Below are positions 33,055-44,646 of a DNA stretch of 64,000 nt, piece by piece; position 1 is the first letter of the stretch, and each line of letters begins with the position of its first letter. The notes under the pieces are model-generated. The model searched no databases. It was not told the origin of the DNA and was given only the letters and a program-made list of their open reading frames with translations. The stretch spans positions 122,668 to 186,667 of the forward strand of contig JABCPU010000099.1 in the NCBI GenBank assembly GCA_016800925.1, given 5' to 3'. The stretch is from Suillus spraguei (lineage: Eukaryota > Basidiomycota > Agaricomycetes > Boletales > Suillaceae). The translations under genes were made by a program, and so were the position numbers.

Positions 33055-33264
33055 GATGCAGCTGAGTTGGAGTTCATGCCTCGCATGAATTCTGAATTTA
33101 TATATGATTGTCAATGTGGTGTCACGTCAGCACAACGAGATACTGATGAACACCATACCTCAATCAGTCCTGTGCATCGTGCACGACCAACGTGCAATAT
33201 ATAAGCAGCTATAGTAGCCTGGTCCCGGTGAAGTGGCACCATTCCCACAAGAAGCACTCAAAAT
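33055..33264. other. Upstream flank of the CorA-like gene
   Basis: This is a short region between two same-strand genes. Nothing specific is seen. Confidence 0.3.
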
Positions 33265-33731
33265 TCAGAACCTCCTGCCAAAAATCCATTTGCGTACCCT
33301 CTTATCTTCATCCACCAGCCTATGAAGGGCCTCGCGAACTTTGCGCCCTGATTCCCTGAAATACATGAGGTATTCGAGCAGCAAGGTCCTTCTTCGTCTT
33401 AGCGCAACAGGGAGGTGGCGGCAGAGCTCTGGAACATGGCCGAGGTGTGGTGTTTCTTTCTGAAAAGCATGTACCGCATGAATATAGTAAACATCAACAG
33501 TTTTCCCGAAGACGGTGACCCTCAGTCTCTGACCGCAATATTTCAAGATACTTTGAATAGAGGGCAATTAAGATATCCACTTTGGTTCTCCAGAAACTTT
33601 GAAAGCTCCCGAACAGTGGAATCGATCAAGGCCCTGCAGGCGTCAGAAAGGTGCGTTTCGAATATGATTCCATTATCATTATGTAAGTAGTAGATTCTGA
33701 CGCTCGTGATGCGGTTTCCGGTACCCTGCAC
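33265..33731 (-). CDS. Hypothetical protein, about 155 aa, frame break in the middle
   Basis: Two overlapping minus-strand frames (33731-33543 and 33567-33265) look like one protein. The first gives VRELSKFLENQSGYLNCPLF. The second gives QRLRVTVFGKTVDVYYIHAV, then LCRHLPVALRRRRTLLLEYL and a basic end KRVRKWIFGRRF. The join near 33550 needs a one-base shift or a very short intron. No family is recognised. It lies upstream of the CorA-like gene on the same strand. Confidence 0.4.
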
Positions 33732-33900
33732 CTGTTCATGGCAGGGTGATACTTAACCGTGTCTAACTATACATAGTACATTTTGTAAGTTTGTCTCGGA
33801 GCCACCAACATGAAGCTTCACGAAGCTTAACAGGCACAATGCCTCTCTGATTCTAAAGATCGGGATCTCTCTTGTGATCTCGATGCTACTGGAAATGTTT
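33732..33900. other. Flank between the hypothetical gene and the foldback element
   Basis: No gene. The segment GAAGCTTAAC recurs inverted beyond the other end of the foldback (about 44670), so older arm sequence may extend past the clean repeat. Confidence 0.25.
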
Positions 33901-34755
33901 TTCTCAGGCTTCCAATAATAGCACTACCACCGGGAAAAATCACCAAATTGGGATATTCCAATAATCTCACTATTCCCACATACCTCCCTAGCTCTACTGC
34001 TGCACCAGAGCTTTCCCCTTGCTCACTCATGTATATAAGTAGTAGAATGGCATGTACATACATAAAATGATACAATAGACCGCTTTTTTTATTGTCTGAG
34101 AGCTTGTACAGCAGTCTACAGTATTGACTACAATATGTGCATCCCAGGACCAAAACATATTCGATATTTTGCCCCTTCAGCAGGGAAGCAATTCTGACTG
34201 TATATATCATATATTAGAGTGTTAATGAATATATTACACCGCTTGTTTGAGCCTCTGGAGTGTCCTACATCAGTAGATATGTTAAATTCATGAATACCTC
34301 TCAAAAAACATAAACCAGTTCGCATTTTTTGGTGTTTAGGTATATAAACTGGTAAACATTATTTCTAACATCTCTTTACTAGTATATACAATATGTCAAG
34401 AGTATAGGTCAGCAGGATCAGTCCCTGGGGTCATATGTATTGTCATGTTCCTGGTGGTTCACCCTCTGAGAAACATTTTCCTGCAGCTCGGCCCTCTAGG
34501 ATGGTAGGTATTTTGTTAATATAAACATATGAAATATATTTATTATATAGGTATACCAGAACAATACCAGGATCCTTGTCTACAATCCAAAGTCACTTCC
34601 TGCCTACATTGTACCATCTTTTCGCATTTTTGCGGTTTTTCACTACATTCTCACTACATATACTACACCAGCTGTTCATATATCCCTTATGGTACATATA
34701 TGAAGCCCTCCCAAGGCCATGATCAGGCAGAAATATGTCAGAGTAATGATATCAA
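33901..34755 (+). repeat. Foldback element, left arm (855 bp)
   Basis: It runs from TTCTCAGGCTTCC to AATGATATCAA and pairs with 35179-35411 plus 44022-44646. Near-identity is shown by the 65-codon stretch at 34128-34325, which recurs unchanged at 44222-44419. The frames in the arms look non-coding. Confidence 0.85.
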
Positions 34756-35178
34756 GCACATATCTCCTATTCTCACTGATAAGAATTCCCAGACATAAAT
34801 ATAGTAAACTATTATAATCAGACTATCATGGAGTACACTATATATACTAAGTAATACAGTCCTCGACTACCAGAAGGATCTATGAATAATTGATAGCAGG
34901 GGAATCTAATAGATAAGAAAAAGGTCGTGGGAAAGTCAAAAAGTCCAAACATCGAATAAGTACTATGCACCAACAGTCTATGCCATCGGTGGTCTGACCA
35001 TAATAATGCAACAAATTGAGACCACAACACTTCCACATCACCTTTACCTTCACAACATATATTAGTATAGCATATTTAAGTAGTTCACAATGTATTCTAT
35101 ATATTTTCAATGAAATCTTCGCCCTAGACAGGGTTGAAATATAACATTTGCATGATTGTGGGGTTTGCCCCTATATCA
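34756..35178. other. Foldback spacer
   Basis: This is 423 bp of AT-rich unique sequence between the arms, with no gene. Confidence 0.7.
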
Positions 35179-35411
35179 TTGATATCATTACTCTGACATA
35201 TTTCTGCCTGATCATGGCCTTGGGAGGGCTTCATATATGTACCATAAGGGATATATGAACAGCTGGTGTAGTCTATGTAGTGAGAATGTAGTGAAAAACC
35301 GCAAAAATGCGAAAAGATGGTACAATGTAGGCAGGAAGTGACTTTGGATTGTAGACAAGGATCCTGGTATTGTTCTGGTATACCTATATAATAAATGTAT
35401 TTCATATGTTC
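35179..35411 (-). repeat. Foldback right arm, inner part
   Basis: It is the reverse complement of the inner third of the left arm. It is interrupted at 35411 by the gypsy retrotransposon and resumes at 44022. Confidence 0.85.
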
Positions 35412-36050
35412 TGTAAGAACCTAAGTGGCTCTCGCTGCGAGTTCAAAGGGGTGTGGAGACCACTAGTGTGATGCTGAAATGTTATAGAAATAGATTAGCG
35501 TTAACGAATGTTATGCGATAATGATTGAGACGAGTGCGAGACGATAAACAATGGATATAGCGATACGATTTAGATAGCGAGTGCGAGACTGAGACTGAGA
35601 CTGGGAGACTGGTATGATTGCCTGTCGTAGTGAGTGTACATGGGCTACTTTTTATACTTCAAAATACTAAGGGTCGGGTATAGCTATGCCAAATCATTTA
35701 TGTGACGACGGGCGCTGAAGGGAGTGGCGTCGCGCCTGACAGGGTAGAGTAGACTGAAAGGGAAGAGCATATGAAACGATTGAGTGAGTGGCAATATAAA
35801 AGGGTATGGTATTGACAAATTGACGAGAGCGGGATAGTGGGACTTGACAGATTCGGAGATGGTGAACTGAGAATGGGGCGATGGTGACGAAGAATAATAA
35901 GGGTTGAATGAGTCAGTAGCGACAAAGAATTAGAGACGAAAAGGAGGTGAGGTCCGTGCTGACTGACTTGGCAGTGCATTGATGCTGATGGTGGTAGAGG
36001 TAAGCGTCGAAACGGCACTTTCTGGCATCAGCCGATTGGTAATCACTACA
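35412..36050 (-). repeat. Gypsy 3' LTR (639 bp)
   Basis: It pairs with 43384-44021. By eye the two differ at about 16 positions, all transitions, plus one small indel near 35748. A 106-codon minus-strand frame inside it recurs in the other LTR and is not a gene. Confidence 0.9.
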
Positions 36051-36061
36051 CCTCCCCCCAA
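36051..36061 (-). promoter_or_regulatory. Polypurine tract
   Basis: On the minus strand TTGGGGGGAGG lies directly before the 3' LTR, the expected position of the plus-strand primer. Confidence 0.75.
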
Positions 36062-36102
36062 CTACAGATATCGACCGTCCTCGGTCGATCCACAAAACAA
36101 AT

Positions 36103-39100
36103 CTATACATTGAATGATCCTATCATCCCTGTGATTGCATCTGCGTCGATAATCTGAGTGACTTCGAGTGTAGTCGGGGAACGCGAGTGATAGGGGATGA
36201 GACGAAACGCAGCAAATTTGAGCTTGGACACAGCGCCGTCGACCTCTGCAAGACGATACGCGCCGCTTGTGTTTCGTGAAACGACAACCATGGGACCAAA
36301 GTAGCGTGGCTTGCACTTTGCATTCGACAACGGCTCAATCTTCTTGTTAAGGACTAAAACGAGCTCGCCTGGTTCAAAGTGTCGGTCCTTGATGATGTTT
36401 GAAAAACGACGCTTGAAATCTTTCACGGAGGCATAACAACTTGCAAGGACACGCTTGTGAATGTGTGCAAGGTCTTCGTCTCGTTTGGCAAGCTGTCATG
36501 CGCGGGCTGCAATAAGTTCGTGGGTAGGGATTATTTCGGTGATGTCAGCTATGAGGAATGTTGCTTCTGTTATGTCGAGTGGAAGCAGAGGTTCGATGCC
36601 ATGCGCCATATAAAATGGCGTGTGTCCCGTTGATTTGCGAGTGGTGACGCGGTCTGCCCAAAAGATATGTGGTGCAAATACTGGCCATTGGGTGATGTCG
36701 CCTTGACAAGCTTTAACGAGTGAGTCACAGATCGTTCGATGCGAACGTTCGACGATTCCATTGGCTTTAGAGTTATAGGCTGAAATGCGGATGTGACAGA
36801 TATGGTATTTCGATGCAAGCCAGTCGAGCGCAGCCACAAATGGAGTCCCATTGTCTGTAACTATCTCTTCAAGTCCTCCCCAACGGCACAATAAGTCTTC
36901 AAAGATAAATTTTCCCAGCATGCGACCAGTCTCTCTCTGTAGCATTCGCCATTCGGGCCATGCTGAAAGTGAACAACGAGCTTGAACAATGTAGGAATAT
37001 CCGTGCGAGGTTGGCATATGCATTGAGTTGGTATAGGCTTTGCGAAACAAAGGTGCGGGAATGGCAACTGTAGGTGGGAGAACAACTTTCTCGACAGATT
37101 GAAGCTGACACTGATGGCACGTTTTAAGGTACCATGAAAGGTCGTGAGTGAGAGTTGGCCACCAAAAACGATCAGCAATGGTTTGTCGAGTCGAATAGAA
37201 ACCTTTATGTCCAAGATTGTCGTGAGTCTGCTGGAGAATTTGAGAGCGGTCATTTTGGAAAATGATGAGTTGATGACGACCTGCAGAATTACGACGCCAA
37301 AGTCGTGTATTATGAACAAAAAATTGTGCTGCTCGTTTAAGAAAACGAGAGCGAGCTGAGAGCTGCATACTCAAAGGTAATGCGAGCGTCTCGAGATAAT
37401 GCTGAATGGCCCGAAGGTCATCATCGCACCATTTGGAACCTTCGTCGCATGGGAATTCAAGGTCAGTACTGATGTCGGCTTTCATAGAATTGAAAACCTG
37501 AGCCTTGGTCATCATTCCGAGACTTCCGTTGCGAGAATCCATCACTGTCCATATCCCATAGCTAAGGACTTCATCTATCCACTCTTCAACTTCTCCCGAA
37601 TCTTCTTCGTCAAAATCTTCATCTTCCAGTGCTTGACGACGGCGCGAGAGACCATCAGGGCCAGTGTGCTTCGATCCCGAAACATGTTTGAGCATGAAGT
37701 CGAATAGTAAGATTCCCGCAATCCAACGATTAATGGCTGCGTTTGGCTGAATGTCAGGGTTATTGAGCATACCCTTAATATATTTTGCATCAACTTCGAT
37801 AATAAAATTCTTGATTCTGATCGTCCAGACTTTGGTAGCTTTGAGTGCGCGAAATAGACCATAAAGTTCGATTTTTGCTTGTGAGTAGCAAGATTCTCGG
37901 TCATTCCAAGTAATCGAGCCGAAACGAGATGGTCGACGACGATTTTTGTTGTCAAGCTGAAGCAGAATCCAACCGCAGGCAATATGGGAGGAGTCGACGG
38001 CTAGAATGACAGGATTAGAGCTATGATAATTGATGGGTTGAATAGTGGGTGAATTAATGATAGCGTGTTTAAGGGTGTTCATGGAGGTCTGCGCATTTTC
38101 ATCCCAAACAAAAGGCACAGCATTGCGAGTGAGATTAGTAAGCGGGCGTGCGAGTAGGGCGTAGTTCTTAATCCAGTTGCGGACTGTTCCTGCAGTGCCT
38201 AAAAATCCACGGACTTCAGATCGTGTCGTGCAGGGAGGCCAGTTCTTGATCTTGACGACTTTCGAGTCATCGGGAATGCATCCCTCATAAGTACAGTGCT
38301 GGCTGACGACGATAACCTCAGGTACACAAATAAAAAGCTTCTTTGCCGAGACCATGGCTCCTGCATGCTTAAGACGGTGTAAAACTCTATTCACGTCTAA
38401 GCAGTGCTCCCAAATGAATTGTCAAATGCCGGAATTCGTGGGAATGGTCTCAAAAGTGCCATCCAAGAGCTCATATCATGTGCGAGAGCCGAGAACATTA
38501 ACATCATCTTGAAAATTTGGTGCGATATTGATTTTGTGTTGAAGGATGAATGCGATGTCATTTTGAAAGACTGCGGGAGAATCTGTCCATCCCATAGGTA
38601 ATGCAGTGAGTCGAAAAGTGCCGAGAGGTGTCTGGAAGGTGGTAAGGTCCCGAGATTCTTCAGCTAAGGCTTGGTGATCAAAACTGACGAATAGGTCCAT
38701 CATGGTATAGATTGAGCGACCAGCTGACTGCTCTGCGAACAGCTCGACATAAGGGAGAGTGGCTGCATCCTTAACTGTGATTGCATTAAGGGGCTGGAGG
38801 TTATGAACGATTCGAATTGAGCCGTTTTTCTTTGAAACGCAAAACCAACTTGACTGGTATGAGCTGTTTGATGGTTCGTAGATCCCTGACACAATTTTCG
38901 ACTTAATGAGGGCAATGACTTCGTCGCGGATTCCCGGTGGGATAGGTGATTGACGATGGACCCAGGGAGTATGCTCTATGGTTGGAATGATAACAAGCGG
39001 GAAATAATCATCGCAAAAATGCCCTTTCTCGGTCTCGTCCCATGCTAGCGCTGACTCATTGAGAGATAGGACATGGGCCGCTAATTTTCGCTCTTCAGGC

Positions 39101-40332
39101 CATAGGAAAGAGTTTTGAAATATTCTGAGGTCGTCAATGTGTTCTGTAGTGAGCCAGGTGCCCGAAATGAAGTCTGGAGGGTTCATAGAGACTGTGGGAA
39201 GGGAAAGAAGGGGATCTTCGGGGAAATGACGGATGATACGAGCATGGGCAGGCATGGTTGTTGCAACAGGCTTGATTCAATTGGTGACCTTTTTGTAAGC
39301 AAGGACTCATCGAATGGGATCATAATTAAAGGCTTCCTGTAGTAGACATTCTGCGAGAGGGTGAGTCAAGGCTGACGACGGGCTACTAAGAGCTGCTGCT
39401 GTGAGCATGAGTGTGTTCAAATGGGGCGGAGGACAAGGGAAGGTAGCGCAGGTTCGAACTCGCATGATGTCTATGGGATTGTGGACTGTGACACATACCA
39501 TTTCCGATGTTTCTGACTTCGACAATCGAACAAGCTTTTGCCACGGTCGTCCTAAAAGCAAGCAGTATGGTGCGTCAGCTATAACATAAGCATGTGCCCA
39601 TGTTTGGATGCCATCAACATCAATTTCGAGCATCTCGAGACACCCAGACATGTCCTGAGAGCCTCCGTTTGCCGTCTGCATGCGCATACGGATATCTTTG
39701 TTGATTGGGGCTCGAGTTTTCTTCCAGACATCTTCTCGAATAACGACGAGTTCTGAGCCTTCATCAAGTAATGCCATCTCCGTGTAAATGCCATTTAGTG
39801 TGACCTTGAGTTCTCGAAGTGGCGTGGCATGCTCGATTTGAGGAGGTGGAACAGGAATGGCAGCAGCAAGAGTAGTGGCAGACAAAGGAGGGGATACTCA
39901 GTGCGTTTTGCAGTGTTCTATGGCTTCCTTGTGAAGATCCGAGCTAACTGCAAGAAGATCAGCAATTGTGACATTTGGAACGGCGGTGTTGAGCATGCTC
40001 TGGTAGATGCGGGAAGCAGCATCTGGAACGGCTGCTTTCAACTCATAGACATAGGCTGGAGTTTTCTTTGGGGCCATGGAGGGGATGTCTGGACAGGGAA
40101 TATTGACGGAGCAAGTTTGTGGGTGAGCATGGGGACTGGACGACGAACTGGCGGCTTCCTTTGACTTCTCCTGCAAAGGTGCTGTGTCTTCACTATTGGG
40201 CACCACGTTTTTGGCCTTCGAACGGGTTATAGCAAGAGTGTCTGCACCCGATTCGTCATCTTCAACTGTCATGACTGTAGCATGATTTTCTGTGATTCGA
40301 GTACACTGAAGGAAGTTGTTACGACCATGCAA
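36103..40332 (-). pseudogene. Gypsy pol: protease, RT, RNase H, integrase
   Basis: One frame runs from 40332 to 36103 and is broken only by TGA: 39898, 39307, 39277, 38476, 38422 and 36496 (lowest coordinate of each). At each, arginine (CGA) is the likely ancestor. Protease: ALLDEGSELVVI. RT: FVSFDHQALAEES, ALPMGWTDSPAVFQND, and NFQDDVNVLG as the YxDD-type motif. RNase H: VILAVDSSHIACGW. Integrase: zinc finger GHKGFYSTRQ...CHQCQ, and DNGTPFVAALDW with a later E in NGIVERSHR. The order RT-RH-IN defines Ty3/gypsy. No chromodomain is seen at the end (ITGMIGSFNV). Confidence 0.85.
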
Positions 40333-41737
40333 AACCGGAGATTAGCAAGAAGTCCTGGTCTTACATGGGGTTGTACCGGAGGGTTGTAAGTCAAAGGGGC
40401 TTGGCCTCAGCTCGTACGCTGTGCCCCTTACCCGAGTATGTGCCCTTAATTTCGGATGAAGTCCAAGGGAGAGTTCTGGTGGAGTCCGGATGGAGGGTCC
40501 GGACGAACTCTAAGGCAGGATAGCTCGACAGAGCTCCGATGGACTACCGGATGAGCGCGGGAATGCGCCGGAACTATTTCCGGAAGGTAGGGAGTAATGG
40601 TAACACTACTGGGACAAGTTCCAAGTAGAACAGATGAAGGATGGACCACTGGACAAAGTCCAGGGCAGGATAGGAGCAGAGCTCTGGAGGGAAAGATGAT
40701 CCATAGATGTCAGAGGATAGGATAGGATGGATCCGAAGGACTAGGGGTCCGAAGGTCCGGAGCTTGGAGGAGGGGAGCGGAGGAGCGGAGCGGAGGAGCG
40801 GAGGAGCGGAGGAGCGGAGGAGCGGAGGAGCGGAGGAGCGGAGGAGCGGAGGGAGCGGAGGAGCGGAGGAGCGGAGGAGCGGAGGAGCGGAGGAGCGGAG
40901 GAGCGGAGGAGCGGAGGAGCGGATGATCAGATGATCAGATGATCGGATGAGCGTAGCTCTGTGGATCTTAGAGGAAGTGTTGGCTACTAGAGAGGAGTAG
41001 GTCCGGATATGGTGTAGAGATAGTATAGACTACTCCGGACAAGGTCCGGAATAGAAACAGACAGTATAAGACTACCAAAGGTAGAGTCGGAGGTGAAACA
41101 GATGATAGATGGAGATGGACGAAGTCCGAACAGATTATAGGACATAGGATCAAAGCTCCGGCCTAGGGAGTAATCCCATAGGCCTGAGTTGGAAGCTTAC
41201 AAGGGCCGGAGCCCAAGTGCAAGAACGGAGACAGAGTTATATAGACATGATAACAGGATACAGAGTAATCAAAGGAATATACAGAAGTAGGAACAATGAA
41301 TCAGACTAAGGTCTGCAGGAGTTGTACTACAAGTTTATATACTGTAAGAGCATGCCGGAGGGTAAGTACGGATAGTCCGAGGCTATGTCCGAAGCATATG
41401 GAAACACATTAGTAAGTACAGCGGGACATAAGGCTATGAACTCGGAGATGAAGCTTGTACGAAATACTTATCAAGACGGAGGCAGAGATCACCGAGAACC
41501 GGAAGCACAGAGATACCCAGAAGCTGGAGACACAGGTATATTCTAAAAGGGGTAATGCGCAGGTGCGCGGGAATAGTTCGGATATGAACTCGGATCAGAT
41601 ATGGACACGGATCGGATATGGACACGGATGGATATGGATTGGAGTGGATGGGTGGATCAGATATGTGTAGGTTGGGCATCTGGATGTCCATGGATTGGAT
41701 TTGATCTAGACCTGAATGTACGGTATATGACAGAAGT
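40312..41737 (-). mobile_element. Solo LTR (40317-41732) nested in the gypsy element
   Basis: The LTR is 1416 bp, flanked by GAAGT at 40312-40316 and 41733-41737 (a perfect 5-bp duplication). It is inverted relative to the related LTR at 788-2189. It separates gag from pol; without it the codons SYF and LQCTR become contiguous in frame. No internal region is present. Confidence 0.9.
40770..40922 (+). repeat. 9-bp minisatellite (GGAGCGGAG)n inside the nested LTR
   Basis: About 16 copies of GGAGCGGAG with one phase slip near 40850. The sister LTR has only a short, degenerate counterpart near 1710-1740. Confidence 0.85.
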
Positions 41738-43365
41738 AGCTTTTGGATATGAAGGCGCTGGAGGGAATGGTCGTGGGAGGAGGGTTCAAGGATGGAGTGG
41801 ATGATGCGATGGATTGAGCGTGCCTATCTATGGCTTGCTGTAAGTTTTCGATGCCTTGTCGTTGAATGCGAGAGCCATCCGGATTGAGAAGGAAGAGGTT
41901 TTCGCGAATGATGCGTCCCGTGCGAAAATATTCAGCAGCTACAGGGCAATAACAAAGATAGTGGGACTGTCCACAGAATGAGCACTGTTTTGGGAGAAGT
42001 GGGGCACTGGAGGGTACGGGAGGAGCTGTAGACACATTGCTGCAGAGTTGATGAGTACGGGGGGCAGCCCAGGCATCAGCAGCAGCGGGAAATAGGCAGA
42101 CGAGTTGCGTGTAGCATGAGGAGTAGTTGACGTCCCCAATATCGAGATTGTGCATCCGTCGAGCAAGTGCATCGACCTCATCCATAGTGGACTTGTGTGG
42201 TGCTTGAACAGGTGCTTGAGGCTTCGTGAAATGCACAGTCTTCGTTCGTACTTCACGAGGAGCATCACAGGGTTCGTCCGAATCATCTGAGTCATATGCT
42301 GGACTTTCTCGCACTCGACGATGGCTGATAGTAGTTGGAGGGGCACGATCTCTGATGGACTGGATACAAAGGGTGATGGGATCATTAAACTCGGCATCGA
42401 AAGCTTCATCTGAGAAAACGTGATGTCCCGCCTCTATGACTTTCTCAAAGTTTGTCGGCTCGTTGCGGTTGAAGTCCGGATCCTTAAGCTCGAGCCGTTG
42501 AAGGATTTGACGACGAGCACGGACTGGTAAACCCTGCCAAAAGTACTTGTCGCGGTCGCGTGCAGAGATCTTGTTATTGGCAACAAGCCAGACAGCGACG
42601 GCTTGAAACTGACTGTAGTACTGCACGAGCTCCTTCTCCGTGTTAATGTTGCTGTCCAATTGAGTAACAACAATGCATTCGAGCTTGCGAATAGTATAGC
42701 GCTGTCCCCTGCTGGCACCAGGATATTGGCCTAGGATGCTCTTTTTGAAGACCCCGTATTCATGACTCTCATAGCCCGTAAGCGTTATCCAAAAACACTT
42801 GGTTTGACGATCCACATATCGCACTAGACATTTGCATTTGTCAGCGCTGGTCAGACCATAAGTAGAGGTGAGATCTTCAAACAGTTCGAAGAACTCCAAT
42901 AGCTCTGACGTCTCGCCTTTGAAGAGCGGCGCTTTGGTAGAGTTTGGGCTGGGCATGGCACCTGTGCCTCGATGCGTATGAGACATGGTTGTCATTGTCG
43001 GTTGATTTGTGGGTCGGGTTTGTGTGTTGGTGAAGATGGCGGGTCTCAGAATGAAGGGTTGCGGTTGCTGAAAATTAAATGAGGGTTGTGGTAAGGGTGC
43101 AGCAGCAGTAGAACGTAATGGTCTAGGGTCGTCCGGCGCGAACGGATCCTCGTTCTCGTCGTCTGCATCATCGTCGTGTGCGTCGTTGTCATCTGAGTTG
43201 ATTCTGGGATGAATGGGATGGGGAATGGGATTCTGCGGGGTTACTGGATTTGGTTGAAGGATAGAGGCCCCGACGAGAGCGCGGTTGTCTCTAATGTGAG
43301 CCAGCGTGGATAGTGAAGGACAGTGGGATGCGCTAGAATAAGTCAAGAGATCTGAAACACACCCC
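41738..43365 (-). CDS. Gypsy gag
   Basis: The open frame extends from 43418 inside the LTR through the primer-binding region, so the formal start there is not real. The first plausible ATGs are near MTTMSHTHRGTGAMPSPN (about 42990-42955). Capsid-like helices follow (LLEFFELFEDLTSTYG, CFWITLTGYESHEYGVF, ELVQYYSQFQAVAVWLV). Near the C-terminus is a zinc knuckle CSFCGQSHYLCYC. It is cut at its 3' end by the nested LTR. No stop codons occur within it. Confidence 0.75.
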
Positions 43366-43380
43366 TCGCGGTGGGCTCCA
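43363..43380 (-). promoter_or_regulatory. Primer-binding site
   Basis: Three bases after the 5' LTR, the minus strand reads TGGAGCCCACCGCGAGGG, an 18-base tract starting TGG and so complementary to a tRNA 3' end (CCA). I cannot name the tRNA. Confidence 0.6.
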
Positions 43381-43383
43381 ATA

Positions 43384-44021
43384 TGTAAGAACCCAAGTGG
43401 CTCTCGCTGCGAGTTCAAAGGGGTGTGGAGACTGCTAGTGTGATGCTGAAATGTTATAGAAATAGATTAGCATTAACGAATGTTATGCGATAATGATCGA
43501 GACGAGTGCGAGACGATAAATGATGGATATAGCGATACGATTTAGATAGCGAGTGCGAGACTGAGACTGAGACTGGGAGACTGGTATGATTGCCTGTCGT
43601 AGTGAGTGTACATGGGCTACTTTTTATACTTCGAAATACTAAGGGTCAGGTATAGCTATGCCGAATCGTTTATGTGACGACGGGCGCTGAAGGGAGTGGC
43701 GTCGCGCCTGACAGGGTAGAGTAACTGAAAGGGAAGAGCATATGAAACGATTGAGTGAGTGGCGATATAAAAGGGTATGGTATTGACAAATTGACGAGAG
43801 CGGGATAGTGGGACTTGACAGATTCGGAGATGGTGAACTGAGAATGGGGCGATGGTGACGAAGAATAATAAGGGTCGAACGAGTCAGTAGCGACAAAGAA
43901 TTAGAGACGAAAAGGAGGTGAGGTCCGTGCTGACTGACTTGGCAGTGCATTGATGCTGATGGTGGTAGAGGTAAGCGTCGAAACGGCACTTTCCGGCGTC
44001 AGCCGATTGGTAATCACTACA
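43384..44021 (-). repeat. Gypsy 5' LTR (638 bp)
   Basis: It has TG...CA ends and a TATA-like GGCGATATAAAAGGG (about 43761 on the plus strand). Most differences from the 3' LTR are C/T or G/A at or next to CG. Confidence 0.9.
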
Positions 44022-44646
44022 GTTCATATTAACAAAATACCTACCATCCTAGAGGGCCGAGCTGCAGGAAAATGTTTCTCAGAGGGTGAACCACCAGGAA
44101 CATGACAATACATATGACCCCAGGGACTGATCCTGCTGACCTATACTCTTGATATGTTGTATATACTAGTAAAGAGATGTTAGAAATAATGTTTACCAGT
44201 TTATATACCTAAACACCAAAAATGCGAACTGGTTTATGTTTTTTGAGAGGTATTCATGAATTTAACATATCTACTGATGTAGGACACTCCAGAGGCTCAA
44301 ACAAGCGGTGTAATATATTCATTAACACTCTAATATATGATATATACAGTCAGAATTGCTTCCCTGCTGAAGGGGCAAAATATCGAATATGTTTTGGTCC
44401 TGGGATGCACATATTGTAGTCAATACTGTAGACTGCTGTACAAGCTCTCAGACAATGAAAAAAGCAGTCTATTGTATCATTTTATGTATGTACATGCCAT
44501 TCTACTACTTATATACATGAGTGAGCAAGGGGAAAGCTCTGGTGCAGCAGTAGAGCTAGGGAGGTATGTGGGAATAGTGAGATTATTGGAATATCCCAAT
44601 TTGGTGATTTTTCCCGGTGGTAGTGCTATTATTGGAAGCCTGAGAA
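44022..44646 (-). repeat. Foldback right arm, outer part
   Basis: It is the reverse complement of 33901-34520. It ends GCCTGAGAA, where similarity to the left arm stops. I find no clear target duplication outside the foldback. Confidence 0.85.

Larger units (their letters stand above)
35412..44021 (-). mobile_element. Ty3/gypsy LTR retrotransposon, decayed, with a nested solo LTR
   Basis: Both LTRs are complete (TGTAAGAACC...AATCACTACA). It is flanked by a 4-bp duplication GTTC (35408-35411 and 44022-44025), and the empty site is preserved in the other foldback arm (ATATGTTTATATT). The internal order on the minus strand is gag, protease, RT, RNase H, integrase. Removing the nested LTR and one copy of its 5-bp duplication puts gag and pol in one continuous frame. 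Total is 8610 bp, 7189 bp without the nested LTR. Confidence 0.9.

Noticed and set aside
34128..34325. Conserved 65-codon frame present twice (also 44222-44419)
   Set aside because: Identity is explained by the foldback arms being inverted copies; composition is not protein-like.
40770..40922. CRISPR-like array
   Set aside because: The units are contiguous 9-mers without spacers, in a fungal LTR.
40707..40934. Plus-strand frame of RSGGAEE repeats
   Set aside because: It is a translation of the 9-bp minisatellite.
43366..43418. Gag start at 43418 inside the LTR
   Set aside because: Translation would have to begin before the primer-binding site; an internal ATG is more likely.
43384..44021. 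A 116-codon frame (43639-43989) and its twin at 35698-36018 as genes
   Set aside because: They lie wholly inside the two LTRs and are the same DNA.
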